Of a stretch of DNA of 64,000 nucleotides, positions 32,925 to 41,688 are shown in pieces. Position numbers and translations under genes: made by a program. Source of the stretch: a virus; IMG/VR virus record IMGVR_UViG_3300014050_000004, positions 54,466 to 118,465 of that record; one strand, given 5' to 3'. The notes beneath the pieces are model-generated. The model was not told where the DNA came from and ran no database searches. It saw only the letters and a list, made by a program, of their open reading frames with translations. Position 1 is the stretch's first letter; the number at the start of each line of letters is the position of its first letter.

Positions 32925-35798
32925 TTAAATCAAACCTTGTGAAATGGCTCTGTATCTTGTTGTTAGTTTGTCTATAGCACCGATCTCAGATAGCTCCATC
33001 ATTGAAAACTCTTCTCCATTCGGTTCCTCATTACCTTTCGGGTTTGAAGGAGAGACGGTGGATTCCCTTGGGGATTTGCGAATCTTGCTATCTATTGCTA
33101 CGGAGGAGAAATAAGATCTGCTCAAGGGCAGTTCAGGGATCCCGACACGACTGTGAAACAAGCTCCAAGTGTACATGTGTGCAATCTGAAACAGAACAGC
33201 GAACTGTTGGGAGTATTTCTCAGGGGTCATGAACCACACTTCATCGTGGATGCTAATGATGAATCTGCATGGGATTTTGTATTCCTCTGACAGCCAGTGA
33301 ACTGCAGTCAGCATGATCGATAAGATCTCGGCGCCAGAAGATTGAATCGTCCAGTTAACTCTACCCGTCTTAAAGTCGTCTCCAACAGCAGAAGGTCTCA
33401 TGGCTGTGGAGATCTTTGTGCCCAGACAGGGCAGGGTTGGGACTTTGCTTCTCATGGCAATTTCTTCCATGTAGTTGAAACAACCGGAATCCGTTCCCCC
33501 TTCATATAACCCGCCTTGTAACTGGCCTTTCTTTGAGGAAAGAGCTTTGAAAGCGAAGTTTTTGACCTGAGAAGGAGACTTTTCTGGGTAGATCTTTCGG
33601 ATGTAAGTTTGAATGGCTCGGGCACCTCCCCCATACAATACAGTGAATCCCACAATCTTCGCAAGATCCCTTGCCTTTGCGATTTCCTTATACCTCTCCT
33701 TAGAGATGGGGGTCAGAGTTGACTTGTCCTCAGACAGTTCGCAAACCCCTTTGTGAGAATCCCAAACAATGCCTTGATAGAGCTCGGGCATGATGGCTCT
33801 GGCCAGAGCAGTGTGAGGGTCTGTCCCAAGCTCTTTCGCCCCGCTCAGAACGTTATATCCGAAGGGGGAGCAACCAATGTGTCCCCCTTCCCACTTGTCA
33901 CTGTAGATGGCTGCGATATTTAGCTCTTGAGCGTCAAAGTCAGCCCCGACAATCTTCCAGCCTTCTGGAGCAGTGATCCTTGACTTAAGCTCAGTCCCAA
34001 TCCGGTTCGGCTTTGTGGAACACATTGTAACCATCAAGGCTTCCACGGTTCTTCGAGTCACTGTTCCATGGCATAGAATCTCTGGCAAGGTAACAAGAGC
34101 ATCTTTGCCATAGGGGTTCTCGCTCTTGAGGAAAATCCGATCCATGACCCTGCTTCTCACAGATGTCCAATAGGAGGTGGCTGAAGAGATTTCAAGTGCT
34201 CTTTTTGCTTCAGGAAGGTCGCTGCTGAGCCTTCCGACATTCATGTCTTCGATGAAATCTTTGGTAAGCAAACCTCCCACATTTTCCCCTGTACCTTTGG
34301 GGTGAGGGACTTTGGAGATTGAGCCTTCTTCTTCGTTCCAGTAGCACCACCCAGAACCTTCCACAAACTGCAAAGGTTGGCCTTCCCACTTGAGCTTGAG
34401 TAGCAGGTGTGCAATCCTGCTCTTGACCCCAATGGGGGTGTTAGGGTCCTTGGAGAAAGGGCGTATCCAGTTGGGCACATTGGCATATTTGCCTTTGGTG
34501 GAGGCCACTGTCCAATCAAGTTGTGAAAACCAGGGATCTTTCTTCACCCATTCGTCTCTCTCGGATTCTGTTGAAAGTTCCTGCCACTCTTCATAGCAAG
34601 AGTATAGCAAGTCTTTGCAAATCCGACTCATCTCCTCGTTGTGCTCTTGGAAAACTCTCTCGGTGTTTGCAATCCAATCCGTCCATTCGTCGATGAGAGG
34701 TACGACAGAACCATTCAAGTAGTAGTGGCCACAAAGAGCCACGGGAGAAGGAGTGCTGTCTCTGTATTTGGGCCACAAGGCTTGAAAGAGTTCTGCCGTA
34801 TATAGAGCGTCCTTGACAGCGTAGTCAACGGCTTTGCCAAGCATTGAAGTAATCTGGGAGATATGTGTCGCTCTTACGAACACATCTCTCACAGCTTTGT
34901 CTTCAGACCCAAGAGGTTGAGCACTGCTGTCCCCAAAGAATTTCTTAACCTCGTATACGTGGAAGTTGTAGCATTGAACAAGGCTATTGGTTGCTCCCTT
35001 CTCTAGCCACTTAGGTGCGTATCTGAGCTTTCTCTTTTCCTCTTCGGTCAAGTTTTCTGGGTCCTTGGCAGCCAAAACGTAGAGCCACCTTTGTCCGGAA
35101 GCCAATCCTGAAACTCCGACATGGGCAGACAAGGTGTCAAAATAGAAGTTTTCTGGTCTGGTATTGTTAAGATTGTATCCTTCCTGAGCCCTCACTCTGT
35201 CGTACGACACATTGTGTCCAACGATGAACCGGTCCTTGCCAACTGGAATCAAGTCAAATTGGTCCCATTCTTCTTCTGGCAGGGAGGGATTGATGAGCTC
35301 AGAGGCCAACCATATATAAGCTGCTTTCGAAGACAGAGCCGTTCCAATTACCGGAAACGCTCCACCTTGAACAAAAGTTTCGGTGTCAAAAGTAAATGCC
35401 TCTTCAGTAGGATAGTCAACTTGTTCCACCTCAAACTCTTCCCCGTTCCAGAAGTAACGAGTCCACCCAGGGTTGAACTGAATGTCCTTTTCTTGGGGAA
35501 CAGGAGGCAACTTTGATGTGGAAAATTCCTCAGCCAACTCCAGGTACCTACCAATCTGCAAGTTGGCGATGGAATGAAAGTGTTCTTCTAAGTTGTGACC
35601 CTTGAGATCAGGAAGCGGCAAAGGCCCGTCATACAGGTTGTTCGGGTAATCTACAGGAACTGAAACACCAAACCTATTGAGCAAGCTCTCAGCTCTCTTT
35701 TGGTCACGAGGTGTCATGGCCTTCGGTTTCTCGGGGCCGAAAATCTTAGAGTGGATCTCCTCAGAGACCACCGGATAACCGAGTTCGTTGAGTTTCAT
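32925..35798 (-). CDS. polA: Family A DNA polymerase resembling mitochondrial polymerase gamma, with 3'-5' exonuclease
   Basis: A 957-residue replicative polymerase. The exonuclease has Exo I FDTE (137-140), Exo II GHNVSYDR (194-201) and Exo III Y326xxxD330. The polymerase domain has motif A GADFDAQELNIAA (618-630), motif B RDLAKIVGFTVLYG with Lys714, Phe718 and Tyr722, and motif C ISIHDEV (848-854). Between them lie LGTDPHTA and ETL-like elements. The wording of many blocks (GHNVSYDR..., SGLASGQRWLY, GADFDAQEL, GCSPFGYNVL, RVNWTIQSSG, SIHDEV) follows remembered mitochondrial POLG more closely than T7 or E. coli Pol I. It has no 5' nuclease domain; a separate 5'-3' exonuclease gene exists at 55.2 kb. 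Confidence 0.9.
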   Translation of the reverse strand: MKLNELGYPVVSEEIHSKIFGPEKPKAMTPRDQKRAESLLNRFGVSVPVDYPNNLYDGPLPLPDLKGHNLEEHFHSIANLQIGRYLELAEEFSTSKLPPVPQEKDIQFNPGWTRYFWNGEEFEVEQVDYPTEEAFTFDTETFVQGGAFPVIGTALSSKAAYIWLASELINPSLPEEEWDQFDLIPVGKDRFIVGHNVSYDRVRAQEGYNLNNTRPENFYFDTLSAHVGVSGLASGQRWLYVLAAKDPENLTEEEKRKLRYAPKWLEKGATNSLVQCYNFHVYEVKKFFGDSSAQPLGSEDKAVRDVFVRATHISQITSMLGKAVDYAVKDALYTAELFQALWPKYRDSTPSPVALCGHYYLNGSVVPLIDEWTDWIANTERVFQEHNEEMSRICKDLLYSCYEEWQELSTESERDEWVKKDPWFSQLDWTVASTKGKYANVPNWIRPFSKDPNTPIGVKSRIAHLLLKLKWEGQPLQFVEGSGWCYWNEEEGSISKVPHPKGTGENVGGLLTKDFIEDMNVGRLSSDLPEAKRALEISSATSYWTSVRSRVMDRIFLKSENPYGKDALVTLPEILCHGTVTRRTVEALMVTMCSTKPNRIGTELKSRITAPEGWKIVGADFDAQELNIAAIYSDKWEGGHIGCSPFGYNVLSGAKELGTDPHTALARAIMPELYQGIVWDSHKGVCELSEDKSTLTPISKERYKEIAKARDLAKIVGFTVLYGGGARAIQTYIRKIYPEKSPSQVKNFAFKALSSKKGQLQGGLYEGGTDSGCFNYMEEIAMRSKVPTLPCLGTKISTAMRPSAVGDDFKTGRVNWTIQSSGAEILSIMLTAVHWLSEEYKIPCRFIISIHDEVWFMTPEKYSQQFAVLFQIAHMYTWSLFHSRVGIPELPLSRSYFSSVAIDSKIRKSPRESTVSPSNPKGNEEPNGEEFSMMELSEIGAIDKLTTRYRAISQGLI

Positions 35799-35833
35799 TT
35801 TGTTTTGTTTGCGTGTTGTTAATATGAACCTAA

Positions 35834-36634
35834 CTATTCTGAGTAACTAAACAATTTCAGATCAAAAGCTCGGACCCCACTACTGTCAAACACATTTTCC
35901 TTGTGTCTCTTGTACAATTCAAAGGCATCGTAAACGTTAGAAAACTGAATGGGTCTCTCTGCTGGTTCCTCTGCCCACAGAGAAATCTCTTTCAGATCCA
36001 AGGACGGCTCAATGTCCCAAGCCTCGTGCCTGCTCCCATATAGCAGGGGCAGAGCATCATTCCTCCACCAATCAGACATTGACTGAATGCACGCCGCCCA
36101 AGTCTCAGGGTCTGTAATGTGTGTGTTGAACTCTGAACGGATGGAAGAGATGTACTGTTTGCCCCTCTTCACTACGACCAATGCCGATGCTGGAACCTCC
36201 TTGAGATACAATGACTCATCTTCAAAAACAAGTTTCTCGTATACCAGAGGAAACAAGATGGCGTGGCACATGAGCTTCACGTCATCCGAAGAAACACACA
36301 TGTGTCTTAGAATTGACTCAAAGATCGCGATTGTTGAGGCGATCATCAATTCACTCTCGTTCAGGTCTGGTTGAATCTCAGTTTTTTGCCCTTCTAGCAG
36401 CTTGTTTAACGTAATGACCTCCATCTCCAATTTGCGAGCTTGGCGATTCGCTTCCCTCTCTACTCTAGATTTGTAAATGTCGGACTGAACCAGAAGCTTG
36501 TCAAACTTGATTTCAATCTTTTCCAGTTCCGCATCCAATGCTTCTAGGCAAATCTTCAAGTTGGATACTTTCTTCTTGAGGGATCCAACAGATGTTCTCA
36601 GAGTCTCTGTTGCATATACAAGATTGTCTGTCAT
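35834..36634 (-). CDS. Coiled-coil hypothetical protein
   Basis: A 266-residue protein. Residues 1-85 form a strongly predicted coiled coil (LRTSVGSLKKKVSNLKICLE, ELEKIEIKFDKLL), followed by a mixed alpha/beta domain with a Trp-rich segment (MSDWWRNDALPLL). It lies between a small upstream gene (8-base gap) and the DNA polymerase, so a replication-linked role is possible. Unknown family. Confidence 0.6.
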   Translation of the reverse strand: MTDNLVYATETLRTSVGSLKKKVSNLKICLEALDAELEKIEIKFDKLLVQSDIYKSRVEREANRQARKLEMEVITLNKLLEGQKTEIQPDLNESELMIASTIAIFESILRHMCVSSDDVKLMCHAILFPLVYEKLVFEDESLYLKEVPASALVVVKRGKQYISSIRSEFNTHITDPETWAACIQSMSDWWRNDALPLLYGSRHEAWDIEPSLDLKEISLWAEEPAERPIQFSNVYDAFELYKRHKENVFDSSGVRAFDLKLFSYSE

Positions 36635-36642
36635 GTTGATTG

Positions 36643-37185
36643 TTACATTTGTTTGATCGACGCTTTCATCTCGTCGAGGTCTTGATCAATGATCTTTATG
36701 TTAAAGGAGTAAGTCTTCTCCGGGTCTGACTTGAGGTGGAAAGTTCCTTCAAAAAAGTCTCCGTTGTCTGAGCTCAAAAAGTTGTTGCTTGGGGTGGGGG
36801 GAGAGCACAGGGCTATGTCACCTTCAAATTCGGGGTAGGACTCTTCTATCACAGAAACAAGCTTTCTGTAAACTGCTGAAGCAGCTGCCAACTCTCCCTC
36901 ATTGTTAATCTGAGCTAGAAGTCCATTGTCTGTTGCCCGAAGTTCGCAAGCAACCCCATTATCAAGATATATGACAATTAAGGCTCCTTCGTCATGGCTC
37001 TCAAATCTTGCCTCCTGGGCTTCAAACTCACAATCGTCAGGCTCTGTGCCCTCGAAGTTGAATTCTATAAGGTCGTAAAAAGAAGATCTTATGGTTTCGG
37101 CGTCGGGTCCCCCCAAGTAATTGGCTATAGCATTGAACAGTTTAGGTTGAGCAAGCAACCTTTCTACAGGATACGCAATAATCAT
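36643..37185 (-). CDS. Hypothetical protein, early-type gene with strong ribosome site
   Basis: A 180-residue acidic protein from ATG 37185, with AAGGAGA 8 bases upstream. A TATACT -10-like sequence at 37204-37209 precedes it. The sequence has beta-rich ALIVIYLDNGVACELRA and a C-terminal KIIDQDLDEMKASI. No family recognised. It heads an operon with the coiled-coil and polymerase genes. Confidence 0.6.
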   Translation of the reverse strand: MIIAYPVERLLAQPKLFNAIANYLGGPDAETIRSSFYDLIEFNFEGTEPDDCEFEAQEARFESHDEGALIVIYLDNGVACELRATDNGLLAQINNEGELAAASAVYRKLVSVIEESYPEFEGDIALCSPPTPSNNFLSSDNGDFFEGTFHLKSDPEKTYSFNIKIIDQDLDEMKASIKQM

Positions 37186-37203
37186 AGTTCTCTCCTTGAT
37201 GAC

Positions 37204-37209
37204 AGTATA
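37204..37209 (-). promoter_or_regulatory. -10-like element for the 36.6-37.2 kb gene
   Basis: TATACT on the minus strand, 12 bases before a predicted start about 37197, with CTTACC 15 bases further upstream. A GTAAG...CTTAC inverted repeat overlaps the -35. Weaker than the eight palindrome promoters. Confidence 0.4.
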
Positions 37210-37262
37210 GCCCCCCAAAACAATGGTAAGCTTTGCCTTACTATGAAGGTCCTGCTTTACGT

Positions 37263-37269
37263 TTTACCC
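37263..37269 (-). promoter_or_regulatory. GGGTAAA element with longer spacing
   Basis: GGGGGGTAAAACG, 77 bases upstream of ATG 37185. Possibly a second promoter for this operon. Confidence 0.35.
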
Positions 37270-37323
37270 CCCCGGCGATTCAAAGGGGTGCTCCCACAGT
37301 TTTGTGCGAGAGCCACCTGCATC

Positions 37324-39336
37324 TCACGATAGGTCCTCGACCATGGCAACCTTGATACCTTTGCTACCTGGCCTGCCTTGCTTTGCAGTCAAGTCCAGTT
37401 TCAAAGGCTTTTTGCGTTTGGAAGCCCAATTTACAGTGTAAGAACCTTCTCCGAAGTAAACAATCTTCGAACCTTCTGGGAGAGCAAGCTTACCTTTGCT
37501 CGTTGTTTTCACAAGGTCTGACCCGCACAGTACCATGGCTCTTAGCTCTTCGTTGTTTTCAAACACAACAAGGTACTTCAGCTCTAGAATCTCAGAGTCT
37601 TTCTTTGCCAATAGAATCGGGCAGTAGTTTGTTGACACAGGACCTTTGTAATTTGGGGCCACCTTTTTCAGGAACCCTGCTTCGTTTAAGAGCACCAGTT
37701 TGTCCTTGGATTCCAGGACCAGAGCTCCCCGAGGCCCTTTGGCTTGTTCCACAAGCCCTTTCTTCACATCCACCTTCAGGAACCTAGGCTTAGGGGCCGC
37801 TGCCACCCTCCTGGTTGGGGAGCCGGGTGTATAGGTCCCTCCGTGCGAAGGGGGCTCCACGAGGGGGCTCCTACGAGCCTCTCCGTGCCTCTTTCCGAGC
37901 TCGGTCAGCTCCTGGGTCATGTACGAGCTACGGCAGGTGGTGCCTTCTGCCTCGTCGCTTGCCAATTTCTCAAGCTCTTTGATTCTCGTTTGAAGTTCAT
38001 TGTCCTCCAGGATCAAATCCTTTTCGTCGAGGTTGGTCAACTGCCGGAGTCTCATGTCAAGGATTGACTCCGCCTGGTCATCCGTGAACATGAACGGCTT
38101 TGACATAAGGGAGCTCTTAGCTTGAGCTTTATCCTTGGACTCCCGAATTTTCCCAATCACTAAGTCCATCATTCCGATGGCCTTCAGTAAACCTTGGACG
38201 ATCGAAAGACGAGCTTCCTTGGTGCTGAGTTCTTTCACAAACTTGGCTTGAAGCCGGTTCAGCCTCCAATGAACCCATTTCTGTACAATCTCTACAGGGG
38301 AAAGCTCAACTGGCTTATTGCCATCAATGACTAATGTTTTAGCTGAGAACTTGAGTTCGAGATCGGTGAAGGAGTAGAGCTGGTTTTTGAGGGTGTCAGC
38401 ATTGATCCCTGCTTTCGCTACCACTTGAACACGGTCGCCAGATAGATCGGAGAGATCATTAACCTCGGCTACTCCTTCAATCCTGCCTTTTTCAAGTTCA
38501 GCCTTGATTTGCTCTCCGATTTTCTCCGGGTTTGTTCCCGGTGGCAGGTTTGTAAAAGTCAAGCACGGCCTTTCTTTTCCTTTGCCATGCCGAACCACAG
38601 AGGTTTCCAACTTTGCCATGCACCGAATGCTTCCGGAGCCTGTTTCTTTGTACTGCTTGAGTTGATCATCCTCAATGATCTGGGTGCCAGTGGGGAAGTC
38701 AGGAATGAGGATATCTCGTGCTTTGCTTAGGTTGTCTTTGTAAGCTTTCTCCGAAGCAGTGTGTTTACAAAGGAGCTTGGTAGCTTCGACGATAGACCTG
38801 AGATTGTGAGGGGCAATCTTACAGGCATAACCAACTCCAATTCCCTCCTGGCCGTTGAGAAGAACCAAGGGGAACTTGACATTCAACTCCATAGGTTCTT
38901 GCAGGGAACCATCGTAGTTTGGAACTGTCTCCCAAGTGTCTGAATCGTCAAGCACACCCTCCCAAAGTAAGGGAGAGGACTTGACTTCCGTATACCTGGC
39001 AGCAGCACATTGAGAAGTTGAGTCTCCGAAGTTCCCGTGGCCGTTAATCAATGGGTAGTTGTTGTTCCAAGGTGCTGCCAGAGTGACAATGGCACCGTAA
39101 GCTGAACCGTGAGGGCTGTACTTACCCAGCACTTCTCCGTCAAGCCTGGCACTTTTCATGAAGCGTCCGTCAGGCTTCAAGTTCAGCATCTTAATTGCTG
39201 TGAAGATTCTCCTTGCAATTGGCTTGCATCCATCCGTGTACCGAGGAATAGCCCTGCCAACTATGACACTCAAGGAGTAGGCTAGGTAGTCTTCCTTTAC
39301 AAGGGATGTAAGGTTGGTTGGGATGTAGTTACTCAT
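37324..39336 (-). CDS. Type IIA DNA topoisomerase subunit A (GyrA/ParC-like)
   Basis: A 670-residue protein. The N-terminal domain has SLSVIVGRAIPRYTDGCKP and the active-site AAARYTEVKS with Tyr115. The GyrA core continues through a NGQEGIGVGYACKI segment. The C-terminal region after a Pro/Arg-rich linker (about 505-535) is beta-rich and could be a shortened pinwheel. The GyrB partner is not in this window. It would act on replicating phage DNA. The linker is locally GC-rich. Confidence 0.88.
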   Translation of the reverse strand: MSNYIPTNLTSLVKEDYLAYSLSVIVGRAIPRYTDGCKPIARRIFTAIKMLNLKPDGRFMKSARLDGEVLGKYSPHGSAYGAIVTLAAPWNNNYPLINGHGNFGDSTSQCAAARYTEVKSSPLLWEGVLDDSDTWETVPNYDGSLQEPMELNVKFPLVLLNGQEGIGVGYACKIAPHNLRSIVEATKLLCKHTASEKAYKDNLSKARDILIPDFPTGTQIIEDDQLKQYKETGSGSIRCMAKLETSVVRHGKGKERPCLTFTNLPPGTNPEKIGEQIKAELEKGRIEGVAEVNDLSDLSGDRVQVVAKAGINADTLKNQLYSFTDLELKFSAKTLVIDGNKPVELSPVEIVQKWVHWRLNRLQAKFVKELSTKEARLSIVQGLLKAIGMMDLVIGKIRESKDKAQAKSSLMSKPFMFTDDQAESILDMRLRQLTNLDEKDLILEDNELQTRIKELEKLASDEAEGTTCRSSYMTQELTELGKRHGEARRSPLVEPPSHGGTYTPGSPTRRVAAAPKPRFLKVDVKKGLVEQAKGPRGALVLESKDKLVLLNEAGFLKKVAPNYKGPVSTNYCPILLAKKDSEILELKYLVVFENNEELRAMVLCGSDLVKTTSKGKLALPEGSKIVYFGEGSYTVNWASKRKKPLKLDLTAKQGRPGSKGIKVAMVEDLS

Positions 39337-39629
39337 TTTTGGGAGTTGGCCTTGATACGGTTCAACAAAGCTTGCTTTTTGTGAGGGTAGGGTGTAAACC
39401 CTATGTTAACAATGTCTTCAGCTACTTCTCTGGTAACTTGAAGGTCAAGAGAGCCTTCTTTTTCAGTCAGATACTCTTTCTTTTGGTCCAGGTCAAGAAG
39501 GCTAAACAGGCGATCTTCATCTACCCAAAACCCGTAGTCGTAGTCTTTACAAACAAAAACTCTGACTCTGTTTCGGAAAAATCTCACAGGGTCAGAGCTT
39601 CTATTTTCGGTGATTAAAATGTTGATCAT
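39333..39629 (-). CDS. Hypothetical protein linked to topoisomerase
   Basis: A 98-residue protein overlapping both neighbours by ATGA (39333-39336 and 39626-39629). FFRNRVRVFVCKDYDYGFW, then VDEDRLFSLLDLDQ, is a mixed alpha/beta pattern with charged C-terminus. No safe family; a weak likeness to N-terminal Bro-type domains was not convincing. Confidence 0.55.
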   Translation of the reverse strand: MINILITENRSSDPVRFFRNRVRVFVCKDYDYGFWVDEDRLFSLLDLDQKKEYLTEKEGSLDLQVTREVAEDIVNIGFTPYPHKKQALLNRIKANSQK

Positions 39630-39913
39630 TTCGATTGTTTCTGGTTAATACGAGAGCAATCCTCCTCATAGAGGCTTTGCAAGTTTAGCCACAACTGTTT
39701 GCCTGTTCCGAAGATGTCCCCAAGCCTTTCAGCAAGAAGCTCATCTATGTCGGCTTCTCCGGCTTCAATCTCGTAGAGTTCTCCCACAGTTAGACCTGTT
39801 TCTCCGGCTAAATCATGAGGGGAAATGTTCTTTTCCTGCCTCATTTCCTCAAGCACACTGCCTGGGTGCAAAGCCCAATCAGAGTCCCAGTTTGAGCTAA
39901 ATCCAGTCATCAT
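39626..39913 (-). CDS. HigA-like XRE-family transcriptional regulator
   Basis: A 95-residue protein from ATG 39913, with AAAGG 9 bases upstream. HPGSVLEEMRQEKNISPHDLA, then LTVGELYEIEAG and LFxxGKQLWLNLQSLYEED-like residues, match the HigA antitoxin/XRE helix-turn-helix pattern. No HigB toxin is adjacent. The gene is transcribed from a promoter whose inverted repeat overlaps the preceding gene's stop, so autoregulation at that repeat is plausible. It is the best candidate for binding the eight palindromes. Inference, not shown. Confidence 0.75.
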   Translation of the reverse strand: MMTGFSSNWDSDWALHPGSVLEEMRQEKNISPHDLAGETGLTVGELYEIEAGEADIDELLAERLGDIFGTGKQLWLNLQSLYEEDCSRINQKQSK

Positions 39914-39936
39914 CAGTATGAAACCTTTCACACCTT

Positions 39937-39979
39937 ATTATAGGTCGTTTGGAGGGTCCGGTAAAGTTCGGTTAACCGA
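39937..39979 (-). promoter_or_regulatory. Early/middle promoter with 12-bp inverted repeat (HigA-like gene)
   Basis: Inverted repeat TCGGTTAACCGA at 39968-39979, then AC, -35 TTTACC, 17 bases, -10 TATAAT at 39937-39942. Leader to ATG 39913 about 17 bases. The TAA within the repeat ends the upstream gene (39972-39974). Confidence 0.85.
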
Positions 39980-40538
39980 TCTGACAAGTCCCCAAAACGT
40001 ATCCAAGTATTTCTGAAGCTCGAGATTCCGGGGGTCCGTCAATTTCGAAATTGAGCCCGTTGTCAAACTCTTTCAGATGGCTTTGAACCAGGTTATCAAT
40101 CTCTTTCGCCTCTTTCTCAGATTCCCACCTTCCGCGAGTGTCGAACGGTCCTACGCGCTTCAAGAAAAAGTTCAGATGAGTGACATTCTCTTTCTCGGCC
40201 TCCCTTAGGAAAGCTTTGGCAGCCTCTCCAACATACTTGTCTTCCCCTTTCGATCTGTACTCCTGGTAGACTCCTGCAAGCAGAATGGGACTGTCTGTGA
40301 CAATGTAGTCAACCTTGCCGTACAAGGTGCTTTCGTAGGAACTTTGCTTCCCAAGCAAGTACAACTGGTCGCTCTGTTTAACCTTACGATCGCTCCAAGC
40401 CCAATGTTTCACATATTCCCTAACAAGTTCAACATGAAGACCGAGAAGCTTCATCTGACCAAAAAGTAAAGCGGCAGTAGTAGATTTACCACACCCTGGC
40501 CCGCCAAACAGATTTATAACGATCGTATTGTTTCTCAT
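39972..40538 (-). CDS. P-loop kinase, NadR/AAA_28-like
   Basis: A 188-residue protein with P-loop FGGPGCGKSTTA at residues 11-22, LVREYVKHWAW and an IVTDSPILLAGVY segment. These are typical of the NadR-type ribosylnicotinamide kinase or AAA_28 family. It overlaps the next gene by ATGA, and its TAA lies in the next promoter's repeat. The substrate could be a nicotinamide nucleoside, but other small-molecule kinases share the fold. Confidence 0.6.
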   Translation of the reverse strand: MRNNTIVINLFGGPGCGKSTTAALLFGQMKLLGLHVELVREYVKHWAWSDRKVKQSDQLYLLGKQSSYESTLYGKVDYIVTDSPILLAGVYQEYRSKGEDKYVGEAAKAFLREAEKENVTHLNFFLKRVGPFDTRGRWESEKEAKEIDNLVQSHLKEFDNGLNFEIDGPPESRASEILGYVLGTCQIG

Positions 40539-40864
40539 ACGTACCTTTTGTAGAGAATTCGGTTGACTTTTGAGATCACCCTGTTGTTAAATCTGCCCCA
40601 AGGAGTTAGCTGTCTGTGTAGCACTCGCATAGCTGATCGAGGCGTCTCGCACTTGATACAACGTCCGTTATGTTCAGTGGGGAAGTACACTTGATACATT
40701 GAAGTGACAGCTTGCCTGTTCGGCTCCGGCTCAAACTTGTTTACTACTACAACACCTATCTGCTGTCGATTGCGAACATCGTAGCAAACAGCTCTGAAAG
40801 TGGAAAGGTCATTTCTAACCACTTTTATCAAAAGTTTCCCTTGGGGATCTTCATTGTGAATCAT
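40535..40864 (-). CDS. Hypothetical protein
   Basis: A 109-residue basic protein overlapping both neighbours by ATGA. GRCIKCETP may be a zinc half-site. Contains QIGVVVVNKFEPEPN and LTPWGRFNNRV. Function unknown; probably in one operon with the P-loop kinase. Confidence 0.6.
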   Translation of the reverse strand: MIHNEDPQGKLLIKVVRNDLSTFRAVCYDVRNRQQIGVVVVNKFEPEPNRQAVTSMYQVYFPTEHNGRCIKCETPRSAMRVLHRQLTPWGRFNNRVISKVNRILYKRYV

Positions 40865-40983
40865 AGATGCCTGTAATGTTTGAGGGAGGAATAGACGAAA
40901 TTGAAGACAATGACCATAAACACTCTCCTTAACGCTAGCAGTGCCAGTATGATTAGCAGTGTTTTCGTAGCTAGATTCTCCAT
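40861..40983 (-). CDS. Single-helix membrane peptide
   Basis: A 40-residue protein from ATG 40983 (MENLATKTLLIILALLALRR), with a hydrophobic segment through residue 28 and a basic end. It overlaps its downstream neighbour by ATGA, supporting expression. Unknown function. Confidence 0.55.
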   Translation of the reverse strand: MENLATKTLLIILALLALRRVFMVIVFNFVYSSLKHYRHL

Positions 40984-41014
40984 TTTCGGGTTTGCGTGGT
41001 ATGGGAAAGGCAGG

Positions 41015-41638
41015 TTAGATGTCAAGGTCAAGGTGTGAAAGTTCACCCAACCCCATGAAGTCAACCCCTTTATGCACTATGTGGTAATCGATGTGCCAGT
41101 GGCCATGTATCCAAAGATCTGGCTTATGAATCTCCAGCATGTTGTCGAAGCATTTGCGGGTTGCACAAGGAATGTCTAGCATTCCAGGGTACACCCTGGA
41201 AATTACTGATTCTGGGCACTCGTGACTGATTACGACTCTGGGTTTGGCCAATTCGTAAACCTCGATGATTTTGCAAAGCTGAGAGTAGCTCAGTTCCTCA
41301 TCGTGCCACCAATCGTAGCCTTCAGTGCGCAGGTGTTTGTCTATGGAGAGTGCCCCGCCGACACAGAAAATGTCATCACGCCCAAGTGCCGATTCCCCGT
41401 CAGCAACATAATAAGGATGCCCCTTGCATTCTTCAAGATTGTCATGGTTGCCCCTTATAAAAAAGTGCTCCCCTTGAGCCATGGCATCAGTGGGGGGACC
41501 TTCGAGCTTTTCTCCAGTGCGATAGTTTCGAAAACCAACTCCGAAATCTCCAACCTGAAGGGAGCGGTCGCACTCTTTAATTAGGGCTTTGTAGCGAGAC
41601 CATTTGCCATGTACATCGCCGATGAATCTGATTTCCAT
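41015..41638 (-). CDS. Calcineurin-like metallophosphatase
   Basis: A 207-residue protein with the full signature: FIGDVHGKW (GDxHG), LQVGDFGVG (GDxxD-like), FIRGNHDNLE (GNHD), VISHECPE and HGHWHIDYH. Its ATG is exactly 6 bases after a TATAAT, so the transcript is predicted leaderless. The family includes phosphodiesterases and phosphatases of nucleotides and DNA ends; the substrate is not evident. Confidence 0.85.
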   Translation of the reverse strand: MEIRFIGDVHGKWSRYKALIKECDRSLQVGDFGVGFRNYRTGEKLEGPPTDAMAQGEHFFIRGNHDNLEECKGHPYYVADGESALGRDDIFCVGGALSIDKHLRTEGYDWWHDEELSYSQLCKIIEVYELAKPRVVISHECPESVISRVYPGMLDIPCATRKCFDNMLEIHKPDLWIHGHWHIDYHIVHKGVDFMGLGELSHLDLDI

Positions 41639-41644
41639 GGTTTA

Positions 41645-41687
41645 ATTATACTTCATTTCACCTTTCAAGTAAAGCTCGGATTACCGA
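41645..41687 (-). promoter_or_regulatory. Early/middle leaderless promoter with inverted repeat
   Basis: Repeat TCGGTAATCCGA (41676-41687), GC, -35 TTTACT, 17 bases, -10 TATAAT (41645-41650), 6 bases, ATG 41638. Confidence 0.85.
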
Positions 41688-41688
41688 A

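Noticed and set aside
39333-39629. Bro-N or antirepressor identity
   Set aside because: Only a loose aromatic/hydrophobic pattern; key spacing not convincing.
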